Source: an uncultured Streptococcus sp.
Lineage (GTDB): Bacteria; Bacillota; Bacilli; Lactobacillales; Streptococcaceae
Length of the DNA stretch: 30,290 nucleotides
NCBI GenBank assembly: GCA_905373305.1
Contig: CAJPSM010000006.1
Coordinates: forward strand, 1 to 30,290
Reading direction: 5' to 3'
The position numbers and the translations under genes are program-made. The notes beneath the pieces are model-generated. The model searched no databases. It saw nothing but the letters and a program-made list of their open reading frames with translations, and was not told the origin of the DNA. Shown here piece after piece: positions 7,750 through 14,257 of the stretch (position 1 is the first letter of the stretch; each line of letters opens with the position of its first letter).

Positions 7750-8613
7750 ATGATTGAAAAACAAGAATTGGGAGAATTTTACAAGGAACTGCGCCTGGCG
7801 AGAAAACTCAAGCAGTCAGATGTGGCTTGTGATGGACTGACAGCATCTCAGTTGTCCAAGTTTGAACTAGGACAGTCTATGTTGTCTGCGGATAAGCTGA
7901 TCCTAGCTATCCAAGGGATAAATGTGACCTTTGATGAGTTTGGGCACAAGCTTAACAACTATCAAGAATCTCCACATATGAAATTTGGTAGAAGGGTTGT
8001 GGATCGTTTTGCCCATCAGGATATAGCTGGTTTAGAGCAATTGTTGAAGGAAGTCGATCAAGAACAGATGGCGCAGACTTATCGTCGTTTGAACGCTATT
8101 GTGATTAAAAATGCTATCCATTCCTTGGATAAAAGCTATCTACTCGAAGAGGAGGATCGTGAGTTTTTGACCACCTACCTCTATGCTATTGAGTCTTGGA
8201 CCTGGTTTGAACTCTATCTTTTTTGCAATACCATGCCCTTCTTGAGCAACCAAGACCTAATTTTTTTATCAACCTCTTTACTTGAAAAATCCAAGGAATT
8301 TAAAGAATTGGCACACAACAGACTGTATATGAAAAGTGGCTTTCTGAATATCATATCAGAGCTCATGGAGCGTAAACTTTTTTCCTATATCCCAATCTTT
8401 GAGTCCGAGTTGGAGAGTATGCTTCGTCCGTATGATGTTTTTGAGAAATTATTGTGGCAATTTTTAAAGAAAATGAAGATTTTCCTTCAAACCAAAGGAA
8501 GCAATCAAAAAGAGATTGAACACTTTATCCAATCTCTGCAAATATTAGAAAATCCACAATTGATAGCCCTTTTTGAACTACGCTTACAGCAATATAAAGA
8601 ACTTATCGATTAA
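7750..8613 (+). CDS. Rgg/MutR-family transcriptional regulator
   Basis: This 287-aa cytoplasmic regulator has an N-terminal XRE helix-turn-helix (about residues 6-62, including RKLKQSDVACDGLTASQLSK, then FELGQSMLSADKL) and a long helical C-terminal half typical of the Rgg peptide-binding repeat domain. Rgg proteins sense short hydrophobic peptides (SHPs) imported by the Opp permease and control adjacent operons. I chose ATG 7750 over GTG 7744 because AAGGGAG then has a 7-nt spacing. It corresponds in position and neighbours to the pneumococcal mutR/rgg gene beside CPBP protease genes (recalled). I found no SHP-like short ORF with a ribosome-binding site in the flanking gaps, so its peptide is either encoded elsewhere or has been lost. 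The targets are probably the two CPBP genes that follow. Confidence 0.9.
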   Translation: MIEKQELGEFYKELRLARKLKQSDVACDGLTASQLSKFELGQSMLSADKLILAIQGINVTFDEFGHKLNNYQESPHMKFGRRVVDRFAHQDIAGLEQLLKEVDQEQMAQTYRRLNAIVIKNAIHSLDKSYLLEEEDREFLTTYLYAIESWTWFELYLFCNTMPFLSNQDLIFLSTSLLEKSKEFKELAHNRLYMKSGFLNIISELMERKLFSYIPIFESELESMLRPYDVFEKLLWQFLKKMKIFLQTKGSNQKEIEHFIQSLQILENPQLIALFELRLQQYKELID

Positions 8614-8688
8614 CAAACAATCGCAAAAATGAAATTTTTATAAGAAAAAATGTCAAATATGCGATTTTCTAAAATAGGGCAGTTTTCG

Positions 8689-8697
8689 TGTTATACT
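8689..8697 (+). promoter_or_regulatory. Extended -10 promoter of the first CPBP gene
   Basis: TGTTATACT (8689-8697) lies 31 nt before the ATG with no good -35, which fits activator dependence (Rgg is the obvious candidate). The repeats AATCGCA (8616-8622) and TGCGATT (8660-8666) form an inverted pair upstream. Confidence 0.5.
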
Positions 8698-8728
8698 GTC
8701 TTTATTTCATAGTATAGGAGAAAATAGA

Positions 8729-9397
8729 ATGAGAAAGATAATCTCACGCTACTACTTGTTTGTAGCTATTCTACTTGTCATCACTGACCAGTTCTTGATT
8801 CATCTGGTCTTACACAGCGACCTTGCTGCTGGTCTATCTGACTTTAGTTATTATTTTTCGGATATGATGTTGAATTTTCTTGTGGTTCTGCTTGCTATTA
8901 TTGTTATGGTTTGGTCAGGAAAATGGCAGAAAATCAACAGTAGAAAATTTAAAGGATCCTATCTTTTTTATTCCTTCCTAGCTTTTCTTGCTTTTGTTAT
9001 TTGGAATTTCGTCACATTTTTTATTTTTCCATCTACTAAAAATGAAATTGCTTATCAACTTGATCTTCCTACTTTTACAGGGGCTACAGCATTTTTGATG
9101 TATTTTTTCTATCCTGTGATTGCAGGTCCCATTTTTGAAGAGATGATTTATCGTGGATTGGTGATGACCGCTCTGGAAAAAGGGAAGAAATGGGGACTGG
9201 ATGTGCTTGGTTCTGCTGCTTTGTTTGGAATCTTACATATTAGTAATCACGGCTGGGTCTTGACCGACTTTTTCGTATATATGGGTGGTGGCCTCATACT
9301 TGCAGTCTTATTTAGAGTTACAAAGTCAATTTATTGGCCGATTGGACTGCATATAGTCTACAATGGTATTGGTCAAATTCTGCCCTTGTTGTTTTAG
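8729..9397 (+). CDS. CPBP (CAAX/Abi) family intramembrane metalloprotease
   Basis: This 222-aa polytopic membrane protein carries the glutamic-type CPBP signature motifs: EEMIYRG (motif 1, EExxxR) near residue 136, HISNHGW (motif 2) near 170, and GLHIVYNGIG (HxxxN, motif 3) near 207. About six hydrophobic segments flank them. Family members include Rce1-like proteases and bacteriocin self-immunity proteins. In streptococci they often cluster with rgg or bacteriocin genes. GGAG precedes the ATG at good spacing. It lies directly downstream of rgg and is followed, after a degenerate peptide-gene remnant, by a paralogue with the same architecture. Its substrate is unknown; immunity or peptide processing is inferred from context. 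Confidence 0.9.
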   Translation: MRKIISRYYLFVAILLVITDQFLIHLVLHSDLAAGLSDFSYYFSDMMLNFLVVLLAIIVMVWSGKWQKINSRKFKGSYLFYSFLAFLAFVIWNFVTFFIFPSTKNEIAYQLDLPTFTGATAFLMYFFYPVIAGPIFEEMIYRGLVMTALEKGKKWGLDVLGSAALFGILHISNHGWVLTDFFVYMGGGLILAVLFRVTKSIYWPIGLHIVYNGIGQILPLLF

Positions 9398-9442
9398 AGT
9401 TTTTCAATAATCCTAATTAGTAAAAGAGAACACTAGCTGTGA

Positions 9443-9547
9443 CATAAAATTCCCGAGTCAGTTTGTAGTGCTGGACCAAGCCCTTACGGAGCTTTTGATT
9501 GGATGAAAGGACTCTGGGTAGGTTTGGCTGAAAGACGACGTAAATAA
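9443..9547 (+). pseudogene. 5'-truncated peptide-gene remnant, possibly bacteriocin-like
   Basis: Between the two CPBP genes one frame stays open for 34 codons after a TGA (9440-9442), ending at TAA 9545-9547. It reads CSAGPSPYGAFDWMKGLWVG and then LAERRRK. The composition (Gly, Pro, Trp, Tyr, Phe, then a basic tail) is unlike random A/T-rich intergenic translation and resembles the C-terminal part of a small secreted peptide. There is no in-frame start codon and no Shine-Dalgarno before it; the only ATG is internal and would give 14 residues. I interpret it as the 3' remnant of a peptide gene that the CPBP proteins once served, but I recognise no family. Confidence 0.4.
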
Positions 9548-9565
9548 AACTTAAAAGGAACAACT

Positions 9566-10240
9566 ATGAAAGGGAAAGAAACGAAATTTTATCTAGGGAC
9601 CATTTTGGTGCTTGTGTCCTATTACTTGATTTTTAATCTTGTAGCAAAATTAGATTCAGTGAACCAATTATCCGACTTTGGATTTTATGGGATTCAAATT
9701 TTATTGATAGTAATTGAGGGAATTGTTGCTACTGTCATTCTTGTAAAGAGTCAACGTTGGAAAGAGTACGGTCGATTCGAGTTTCGTTGGTCTTATCTGG
9801 GTCTCTTCTTTCTTTTCTTTCTATTGATGTTTTTGTGGGTAAATATAACAACTCGGATCTTTCCCAGCACGCAAAATGGGAGTGCAATAGTGAAAGAAGC
9901 AGCTAATTTGACAGGAATTAGTTACTTTATAACGCGCATTTTATACGGTAGTCTCATTGCTCCTATAGTTGAAGAGTTGGTTTTTCGGGGGCTTCTGATG
10001 ACAGCCCTATCTAAATTTAAAAAGCGCTATGTTGATATAATTGTTTCCTCAACTTTCTTCAGTCTTATCCATGTTTTGCAATATGGATGGGTGATAACAG
10101 ACTTCATCATTTATGCAGGAGCAGGTCTGCTACTCTGTATGTTCTTTCGTTATACACGTTCAATTTATTGGTCAATGGTCCTCCACATCTTGTGGAATAC
10201 CTTTTTAATCACTGTCAGCTTATTGGTATTTGGGTATTAG
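9566..10240 (+). CDS. CPBP (CAAX/Abi) family intramembrane metalloprotease, second copy
   Basis: This 224-aa membrane protein is paralogous to the preceding CPBP protein. Both share the layout and motif phrases such as VEELVFRGLLMTALSK (motif 1 EExxxR), HVLQYGWVITDF (motif 2) and SIYWSMVLHILWN (motif 3, HxxxN). All putative catalytic glutamate and histidine residues are kept. AAGGAAC precedes the ATG. The two genes probably arose by tandem duplication and then diverged considerably. Twin CPBP proteins beside an Rgg regulator suggest a peptide-linked immunity or processing module, which is inference from context. Confidence 0.9.
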   Translation: MKGKETKFYLGTILVLVSYYLIFNLVAKLDSVNQLSDFGFYGIQILLIVIEGIVATVILVKSQRWKEYGRFEFRWSYLGLFFLFFLLMFLWVNITTRIFPSTQNGSAIVKEAANLTGISYFITRILYGSLIAPIVEELVFRGLLMTALSKFKKRYVDIIVSSTFFSLIHVLQYGWVITDFIIYAGAGLLLCMFFRYTRSIYWSMVLHILWNTFLITVSLLVFGY

Positions 10241-10271
10241 GTTTAGTAGAATTTTTAACATCGTATAGATA

Positions 10272-10294
10272 AGACTGGTTTCCCAGTCTTTTTC
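10272..10294 (+). terminator. Terminator after the CPBP pair
   Basis: AGACTGG (10273-10279) pairs with CCAGTCT around a 4-nt loop, followed by TTTTTC. Outer GATAAG and CTTATC could extend the stem around the T-run. Confidence 0.8.
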
Positions 10295-10394
10295 TTATCT
10301 CCAATATCTAATAATAGTCCCTGCTCAGTCCATTGTTACCTTAAATGAAAAAGCAATTTTAAAATCCAATCACGGAATCCGACTCTATCAAAGT

Positions 10395-10423
10395 TTGTCA
10401 ATTCTAGAGTTTTTTTGTATAGT
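10395..10423 (+). promoter_or_regulatory. Promoter abutting the lipoprotein ATG
   Basis: TTGTCA (10395-10400), a 17-nt spacer and TATAGT (10418-10423) give a good sigma-A promoter. The expected start of transcription, about 7 nt further, coincides with the ATG at 10430, so the message may be leaderless. Confidence 0.6.
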
Positions 10424-10429
10424 AGAAAT

Positions 10430-11038
10430 ATGAAATTTACAAAAATAATCAGTAGTTTGCTTGCTCTTGGAGCTTTCCTCATGCTTTTAACAGCTTGCCA
10501 GAATGTTAAAAAGACACAACTGGTCTTGTTTGAATCCCTTTCATTCAATATGTCCCTTAAATCCTTTGAAGAAGTGTTTGGAGAGGCTAGCGAAGTAGTG
10601 GAGGAAACAGAGATGGCCTATCGAGATACTTGGCGTGCTGAAGACCCTTATTTCTATAAAACAGGCCGCCTTTTCTATGATTACGAAAATATTACTTTGA
10701 ATGGTTATACAGGTCGAGCAAGATTCACATTTTCAAAATCACATCTCTTGGAAGAAGCGACAGCTCATATTCCTGTAGCTTCAAAAGGGGAGCAATATGT
10801 AGTGCTCAACAATCTATCCCATACTATAAAAAAAGAAATTGAAGCTCTTCCGAATTTTCAATCTGTAACTACCGAGACGGTAGGACTATACGATGACGGT
10901 TATCGTTACAAGGTCAAATTGAAAGGACAGCAGTGGGAACTCTGGGTCGATGTCTATCCGACAGAAAATAAATATGCTACAGACACAGAAACCGATAAGT
11001 ATACTATCCGAGTGGATCAATTTCTCATGTATCCATGA
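10430..11038 (+). CDS. Putative lipoprotein, unknown function
   Basis: This 202-aa protein has a lipoprotein signal peptide: MKFTKIISS, a hydrophobic core and the lipobox LLTAC with Cys23 as the predicted lipidation site, so it should be anchored on the outer face of the membrane. The remainder is soluble, mixed alpha/beta in character (SLKSFEEVFGEASEV, YENITLNGYTGRARFTFS, repeated beta-like stretches), resembling small streptococcal lipoproteins of BLIP-like type, but I cannot name a family. The first in-frame codon upstream is a TTG that would sit inside the -10 element, so ATG 10430 is the likely start. No Shine-Dalgarno is visible. A terminator follows. Confidence 0.82.
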   Translation: MKFTKIISSLLALGAFLMLLTACQNVKKTQLVLFESLSFNMSLKSFEEVFGEASEVVEETEMAYRDTWRAEDPYFYKTGRLFYDYENITLNGYTGRARFTFSKSHLLEEATAHIPVASKGEQYVVLNNLSHTIKKEIEALPNFQSVTTETVGLYDDGYRYKVKLKGQQWELWVDVYPTENKYATDTETDKYTIRVDQFLMYP

Positions 11039-11070
11039 TGCTTCCTCTTCAGCACTTTTTGCTGGCAATA

Positions 11071-11094
11071 GGTTTCGAATCCGAAACTTTTTTC
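11071..11094 (+). terminator. Terminator after the lipoprotein gene
   Basis: GGTTTCG (11071-11077) pairs with CGAAACT (11082-11088, one G-U) around AATC and runs into seven Ts. Confidence 0.8.
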
Positions 11095-11107
11095 TCTTCT
11101 TTGAATA

Positions 11108-11116
11108 TGTTATAAT
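11108..11116 (+). promoter_or_regulatory. Extended -10 promoter of azlC–azlD
   Basis: TGTTATAAT (11108-11116) lies 47 nt upstream of the azlC ATG. No -35 match is evident. Confidence 0.65.
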
Positions 11117-11163
11117 AGTCCGTGCTGTGGCTGTGATGACGAACAGTCGCAATTGGAGAGAAT

Positions 11164-11871
11164 ATGAGGAGAAGGATGAAAGAAAAAGGATTTTGGGAAG
11201 GTGTACAGGCAGCCATGCCGACTGCCCTTGGCTATGTCAGCATTGGTCTGGCTTGTGGGATTATTGGCGCGCCCTATGTGACACCTGTTGAGATGGGCTT
11301 GATGAGCCTCTTTGTTTATGCTGGGAGTGCCCAGTTTGCCATGTTGGCATTGATTGCGGTTCAAGCGCCTGTTGCGGCCATTGCCATGACGGTCTTTTTG
11401 ATCAACTTGCGACTCTTTTTGCTGAGCTTACATGCGTCGACCTATTTCCGTCATACTAGTCTCTGGCAAAACATCGGTATGTCTAGCCTCTTGACTGATG
11501 AGACCTATGGAGTTTTGATGGGCGAATTAGCCCATACAGACAAAGTCCATCCTATGTGGATGCACGGGAACAATCTCAATAGTTATGTAGCCTGGTTTAT
11601 TGGGACAGTGGCGGGGACAGCTTTAGGTGGCCTTCTTCCAAATCCTGAAGTCTTTGGCTTAGACTTTGCCCTTGTTGGGATGTTTATCGGGATTTTTACT
11701 TCGCAATTTCAGATTATGCAAAGACGGGTTCCTGTACGGAATCTGCTGCGGATCCTAGCCGTTGTTGCGGTGTCTTTCTTTTTGCTCTTGACAGTAGTGT
11801 CTCAGTCGCTAGCTGTTTTGTTTGCGACCTTGCTAGGTTGTACCATGGGGGTGGTCTTAGATGGTCAGTAA
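11164..11871 (+). CDS. azlC: AzlC/BrnF branched-chain amino-acid exporter, large subunit
   Basis: AzlC-type proteins form, with a small AzlD partner, an exporter of branched-chain amino acids (BrnFE in Corynebacterium also exports methionine). The 235-aa sequence shows the family's start (GVQAAMPTALGYVSIGLACG), the FVYAGSAQFAMLAL motif and NLRLFLLSLHAS in early membrane helices, and ends with a hydrophobic C-terminus. GGAGAG precedes the ATG. It overlaps azlD by 11 nt, supporting joint translation. The position next to a methionine uptake operon raises the possibility that methionine is among its substrates, but that is inference. Confidence 0.92.
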   Translation: MRRRMKEKGFWEGVQAAMPTALGYVSIGLACGIIGAPYVTPVEMGLMSLFVYAGSAQFAMLALIAVQAPVAAIAMTVFLINLRLFLLSLHASTYFRHTSLWQNIGMSSLLTDETYGVLMGELAHTDKVHPMWMHGNNLNSYVAWFIGTVAGTALGGLLPNPEVFGLDFALVGMFIGIFTSQFQIMQRRVPVRNLLRILAVVAVSFFLLLTVVSQSLAVLFATLLGCTMGVVLDGQ

Positions 11872-12184
11872 GTATATTTTAATGGCAATCCTCTTTTCTG
11901 GATTGGTGACTTGGATTCCCCGTATGATTCCCTTCATCTTGGTTAAGTACAAGGGATTGCCAGCTATCGTTGAGCGGTTTTTGAAGTTCTTGCCTGTTTC
12001 CATTATCTTTGCCTTGATCCTTTCAAGCGTAGTGACTGGCAAGGTTGGGAGCCTTCCTCAGATCAAATGGCTGAACTTCTTGGCAGTTTTTCCAACGGCT
12101 TGGGTAGCCTTTCGCTACCGCAATCTAGTAGGTACGGTTCTTTTTGGGGTAGTCTTGATTGCAGTCTTGCGTCTGGTCTTTTAA
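11861..12184 (+). CDS. azlD: AzlD/BrnE branched-chain amino-acid exporter, small subunit
   Basis: This 107-aa, almost wholly hydrophobic protein matches AzlD: WIPRMIPFILVKYKGLP near residue 20 is the family's characteristic proline-rich segment, followed by three further membrane helices (FLPVSIIFALILSSVV, then WLNFLAVFPTAWVAFR and the C-terminal helix). The start codon lies within the 3' end of azlC. It is expected to form a heteromeric membrane complex with AzlC. Confidence 0.9.
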   Translation: MVSKYILMAILFSGLVTWIPRMIPFILVKYKGLPAIVERFLKFLPVSIIFALILSSVVTGKVGSLPQIKWLNFLAVFPTAWVAFRYRNLVGTVLFGVVLIAVLRLVF

Positions 12185-12287
12185 ATCAGCCATAAAAAAA
12201 AACTATCACAGAGATAGATATCATATAATGGCGTAAATTCCTTTTTTCTGTTAAGATAATAAAGTATTCTATTTTGGAGGAAATGAC

Positions 12288-13130
12288 ATGAAAAAAATCG
12301 TCAAATATTCATCTCTTGCTGCTCTAGGGCTTGTAGCCGCAGGTGTATTGGTAGCTTGCTCAGGCGGTGAAAAGAAAGATGCTGCATCTGGTGAAGCAAC
12401 ATCTAGTAAAAAAGAAATTATCGTTGTAACCAATGCTACACCAAAACCATTCAACTATGAAGAAAATGGCGAATTGACTGGTTACGAGATTGAAGTGGTT
12501 CGCGCTATCTTTAAAGATTCTGACAAGTATACTGTCAAGTTTGAGAAGACAGAGTGGTCAGGTGTTTTTGCAGGACTTGATGCTGATCGTTACCAAATGG
12601 CTGTTAGCAACATCAGCTACACTAAAGAACGTGCTGAAAAATACCTTTATGCAGCTCCAACTGCTAAAAACCCTAACGTTCTTGTAGTGAAAAAAGATGA
12701 CTCTAGCATCAAATCGTTTGATGATATCGGTGGAAAATCAACAGAAGTTGTTCAAGGAACAACATCTGCTAAACAGCTAGAAGACTACAACAAACAACAC
12801 TCAGATAACCCAACTATCCTTAACTACGTTAAAGGGGACTTCCAACAAATCATGGTACGTTTGAGTGATGGCCGATTTGACTACAAGATTTTTGATAAAA
12901 TCGGTGTAGAGACAGTCATCAAGGACCAAGGTTTGGATAACTTGAAAGTTATCGAACTTCCAAGCGACCAACAACCTTACGTATACCCACTTCTTGCCAA
13001 AGGTCAAGATGAGTTGAAGGCATTTGTAGACAAACGAATCCAAGAACTCTACAAAGACGGAACTCTTGAAAAATTGTCTAAACAGTTCTTCGGAGATACT
13101 TACCTTCCAGCAGAAGCTGATATTAAATAG
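12288..13130 (+). CDS. Amino-acid ABC transporter substrate-binding lipoprotein (SBP_bac_3)
   Basis: This 280-aa lipoprotein has a signal peptide ending at lipobox LVAC (Cys24), a short Ser/Glu/Lys linker, and a two-lobed family 3 solute-binding domain (IIVVTNATPKPFNYEENGEL, TGYEIEVVRAIFK, and WSGVFAGLDADRYQMAVSNI). The segment TPKPFNYEENGELTGYEIE is the canonical polar amino-acid/cystine-type entry. GGAGG precedes the ATG. It has a clear terminator immediately downstream and no permease or ATPase next to it, so it is an orphan receptor that must use a transporter encoded elsewhere. The position matches a known pneumococcal surface lipoprotein gene upstream of metQ (recalled). Ligand specificity is unresolved; cystine-type amino acids are plausible. 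Confidence 0.9.
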   Translation: MKKIVKYSSLAALGLVAAGVLVACSGGEKKDAASGEATSSKKEIIVVTNATPKPFNYEENGELTGYEIEVVRAIFKDSDKYTVKFEKTEWSGVFAGLDADRYQMAVSNISYTKERAEKYLYAAPTAKNPNVLVVKKDDSSIKSFDDIGGKSTEVVQGTTSAKQLEDYNKQHSDNPTILNYVKGDFQQIMVRLSDGRFDYKIFDKIGVETVIKDQGLDNLKVIELPSDQQPYVYPLLAKGQDELKAFVDKRIQELYKDGTLEKLSKQFFGDTYLPAEADIK

Positions 13131-13136
13131 TCATAT

Positions 13137-13179
13137 GAAATCATCCGGTCTGAGAAAGGCGGATGATTTCTCAATTTTT
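13137..13179 (+). terminator. Terminator of the orphan binding-protein gene
   Basis: A perfect 11-bp stem GAAATCATCCG (13137-13147) with CGGATGATTTC (13160-13170), a 12-nt loop, and TCAATTTTT after it. Confidence 0.9.
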
Positions 13180-13183
13180 AGGT

Positions 13184-13202
13184 ATATAGTTTCAAACTAT
13201 AT
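13184..13202. promoter_or_regulatory. MET-box: MtaR/MetR activator site of the met operon
   Basis: ATATAGTTTCAAACTATAT is a perfect 19-bp palindrome that contains the streptococcal MET-box ATAGTTTSAAACTAT, recognised by the LysR-type methionine regulator (MtaR/MetR). Its centre is about 66 bp upstream of the predicted transcription start, the classical activator position for LysR proteins. Confidence 0.88.
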
Positions 13203-13223
13203 GTCTGCCTATCTAATAACAAT

Positions 13224-13252
13224 TTGCGAAATCAAATAAAGTATGAGATACT
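13224..13252 (+). promoter_or_regulatory. Promoter of metQ operon
   Basis: TTGCGA (13224-13229), a 17-nt spacer and GATACT (13247-13252). The poor -10 suits an activator-dependent promoter behind the MET-box. Confidence 0.55.
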
Positions 13253-13284
13253 ATTACGGTATTATTTTTAAAGGAGAAAGAATC

Positions 13285-14139
13285 ATGAAAATTAAAAAAT
13301 GGCTCGGTGTAGCAGCTCTTGCTACAGTCGCAGGTTTGGCTCTTGCAGCTTGCGGAAATTCAGAAAAGAAAGCAGACAACGAAACAGTTGTCAAAATTGC
13401 AACAGTTAACCGTAGCGGTTCTGAAGAAGCGCGTTGGGATAAAATCCAAGAATTGGTTGAAAAAGATGGTATTAAATTGGAATTCACAGAGTTCACAGAC
13501 TACTCACAACCAAATAAGGCAACTGCTGATGGCGAAGTAGACTTGAATGCTTTCCAACACTACAACTTCTTGAATAACTGGAACAAAGAAAACGGGAAAG
13601 ATCTTGTAGCGATTGCAGATACCTACATCTCACCAATCCGCCTTTACTCAGGTAAAAATGGAGAAGAAAACAAGTACACCAAAGTGGAAGAAATCCCAGA
13701 TAACGGTGAAATTGCCGTACCAAACGATGCAACAAACGAAAGCCGTGCGCTTTACTTGTTGCAATCAGCTGGTTTGATCAAATTGGATGTTTCTGGAACT
13801 GCCCTTGCAACAGTTGCTAACATCAAAGAAAATCCAAAGAACTTGAAGATTACTGAATTGGACGCTAGCCAAACAGCTCGTTCATTGTCATCAGTTGATG
13901 CTGCCGTTGTAAACAATACCTTCGTTACAGAAGCAAAATTGGACTACAAGAAAGCACTCTTCAAAGAACAAGCTGATGAAAACTCAAAACAATGGTACAA
14001 CATCATCGTTGCGAAAAAAGATTGGGAATCATCACCTAAAGCTGATGCCATCAAGAAAATTATCGCGGCTTACCACACTGATGAAGTGAAAAAAGTTATC
14101 GAAGAAACATCAGACGGTTTGGACCAACCAGTTTGGTAA
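13285..14139 (+). CDS. metQ: Methionine ABC transporter substrate-binding lipoprotein MetQ
   Basis: MetQ (NlpA family) binds methionine at the cell surface for the MetNI importer. The 284-aa protein has a lipoprotein signal peptide with lipobox LAAC (Cys23) and the NlpA-type fold: VVKIATVNRSGSEEARWDKI at the start of lobe one, EFTDYSQPNKATADGEVDLN, AFQHYNFLNNWNKENG, IAVPNDATNESRALYLLQSA and VVNNTFVTEA are all family landmarks. I chose ATG 13285, with AAAGGAGAAAG upstream, over an upstream ATG that would add 14 residues before the signal peptide. It heads the operon with the M20 peptidase, metN and metI, under a MET-box. Confidence 0.95.
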   Translation: MKIKKWLGVAALATVAGLALAACGNSEKKADNETVVKIATVNRSGSEEARWDKIQELVEKDGIKLEFTEFTDYSQPNKATADGEVDLNAFQHYNFLNNWNKENGKDLVAIADTYISPIRLYSGKNGEENKYTKVEEIPDNGEIAVPNDATNESRALYLLQSAGLIKLDVSGTALATVANIKENPKNLKITELDASQTARSLSSVDAAVVNNTFVTEAKLDYKKALFKEQADENSKQWYNIIVAKKDWESSPKADAIKKIIAAYHTDEVKKVIEETSDGLDQPVW

Positions 14140-14149
14140 TAAGACACAG

Positions 14150-14181
14150 GGAGGTGGGAGAGAGTTTCCACCTCTTACTTT
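14150..14181 (+). terminator. Hairpin between metQ and the M20 peptidase gene
   Basis: GAGGTGG (14150-14156) pairs with CCACCTC (14167-14173) around a 10-nt loop, followed by TTACTTTT. The imperfect T-run suggests partial termination, which would give more metQ mRNA than downstream mRNA. Such an arrangement is common where a binding protein precedes its transporter genes. Confidence 0.6.
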
Positions 14182-14257
14182 TGTATAGAGAGTTGATTTT
14201 AAAGAGGCCCTTGTGGTTGTTCCAGGGACACAAGTACGTAGTAGAAAGAGAGAGAAA

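Noticed and set aside
8650..8712. 20-codon ORF between rgg and the first CPBP gene as an SHP pheromone
   Set aside because: It has no ribosome-binding site, spans the promoter of the next gene, and its translation contains Lys, Gln and Cys where SHPs have an aliphatic tail.
10300..10432. A ~45-codon open stretch ahead of the lipoprotein gene
   Set aside because: It has no start codon with a ribosome-binding site and coincides with the promoter; its length is within chance for A/T-rich DNA.
12201..12229. Promoter and operator for the orphan binding-protein gene (TATAAT at 12224-12229, CTATC/GATAG repeat)
   Set aside because: A -10 is plausible, but no -35 or extended TG is present and a second A/T-rich -10 candidate lies closer to the gene, so I could not choose.
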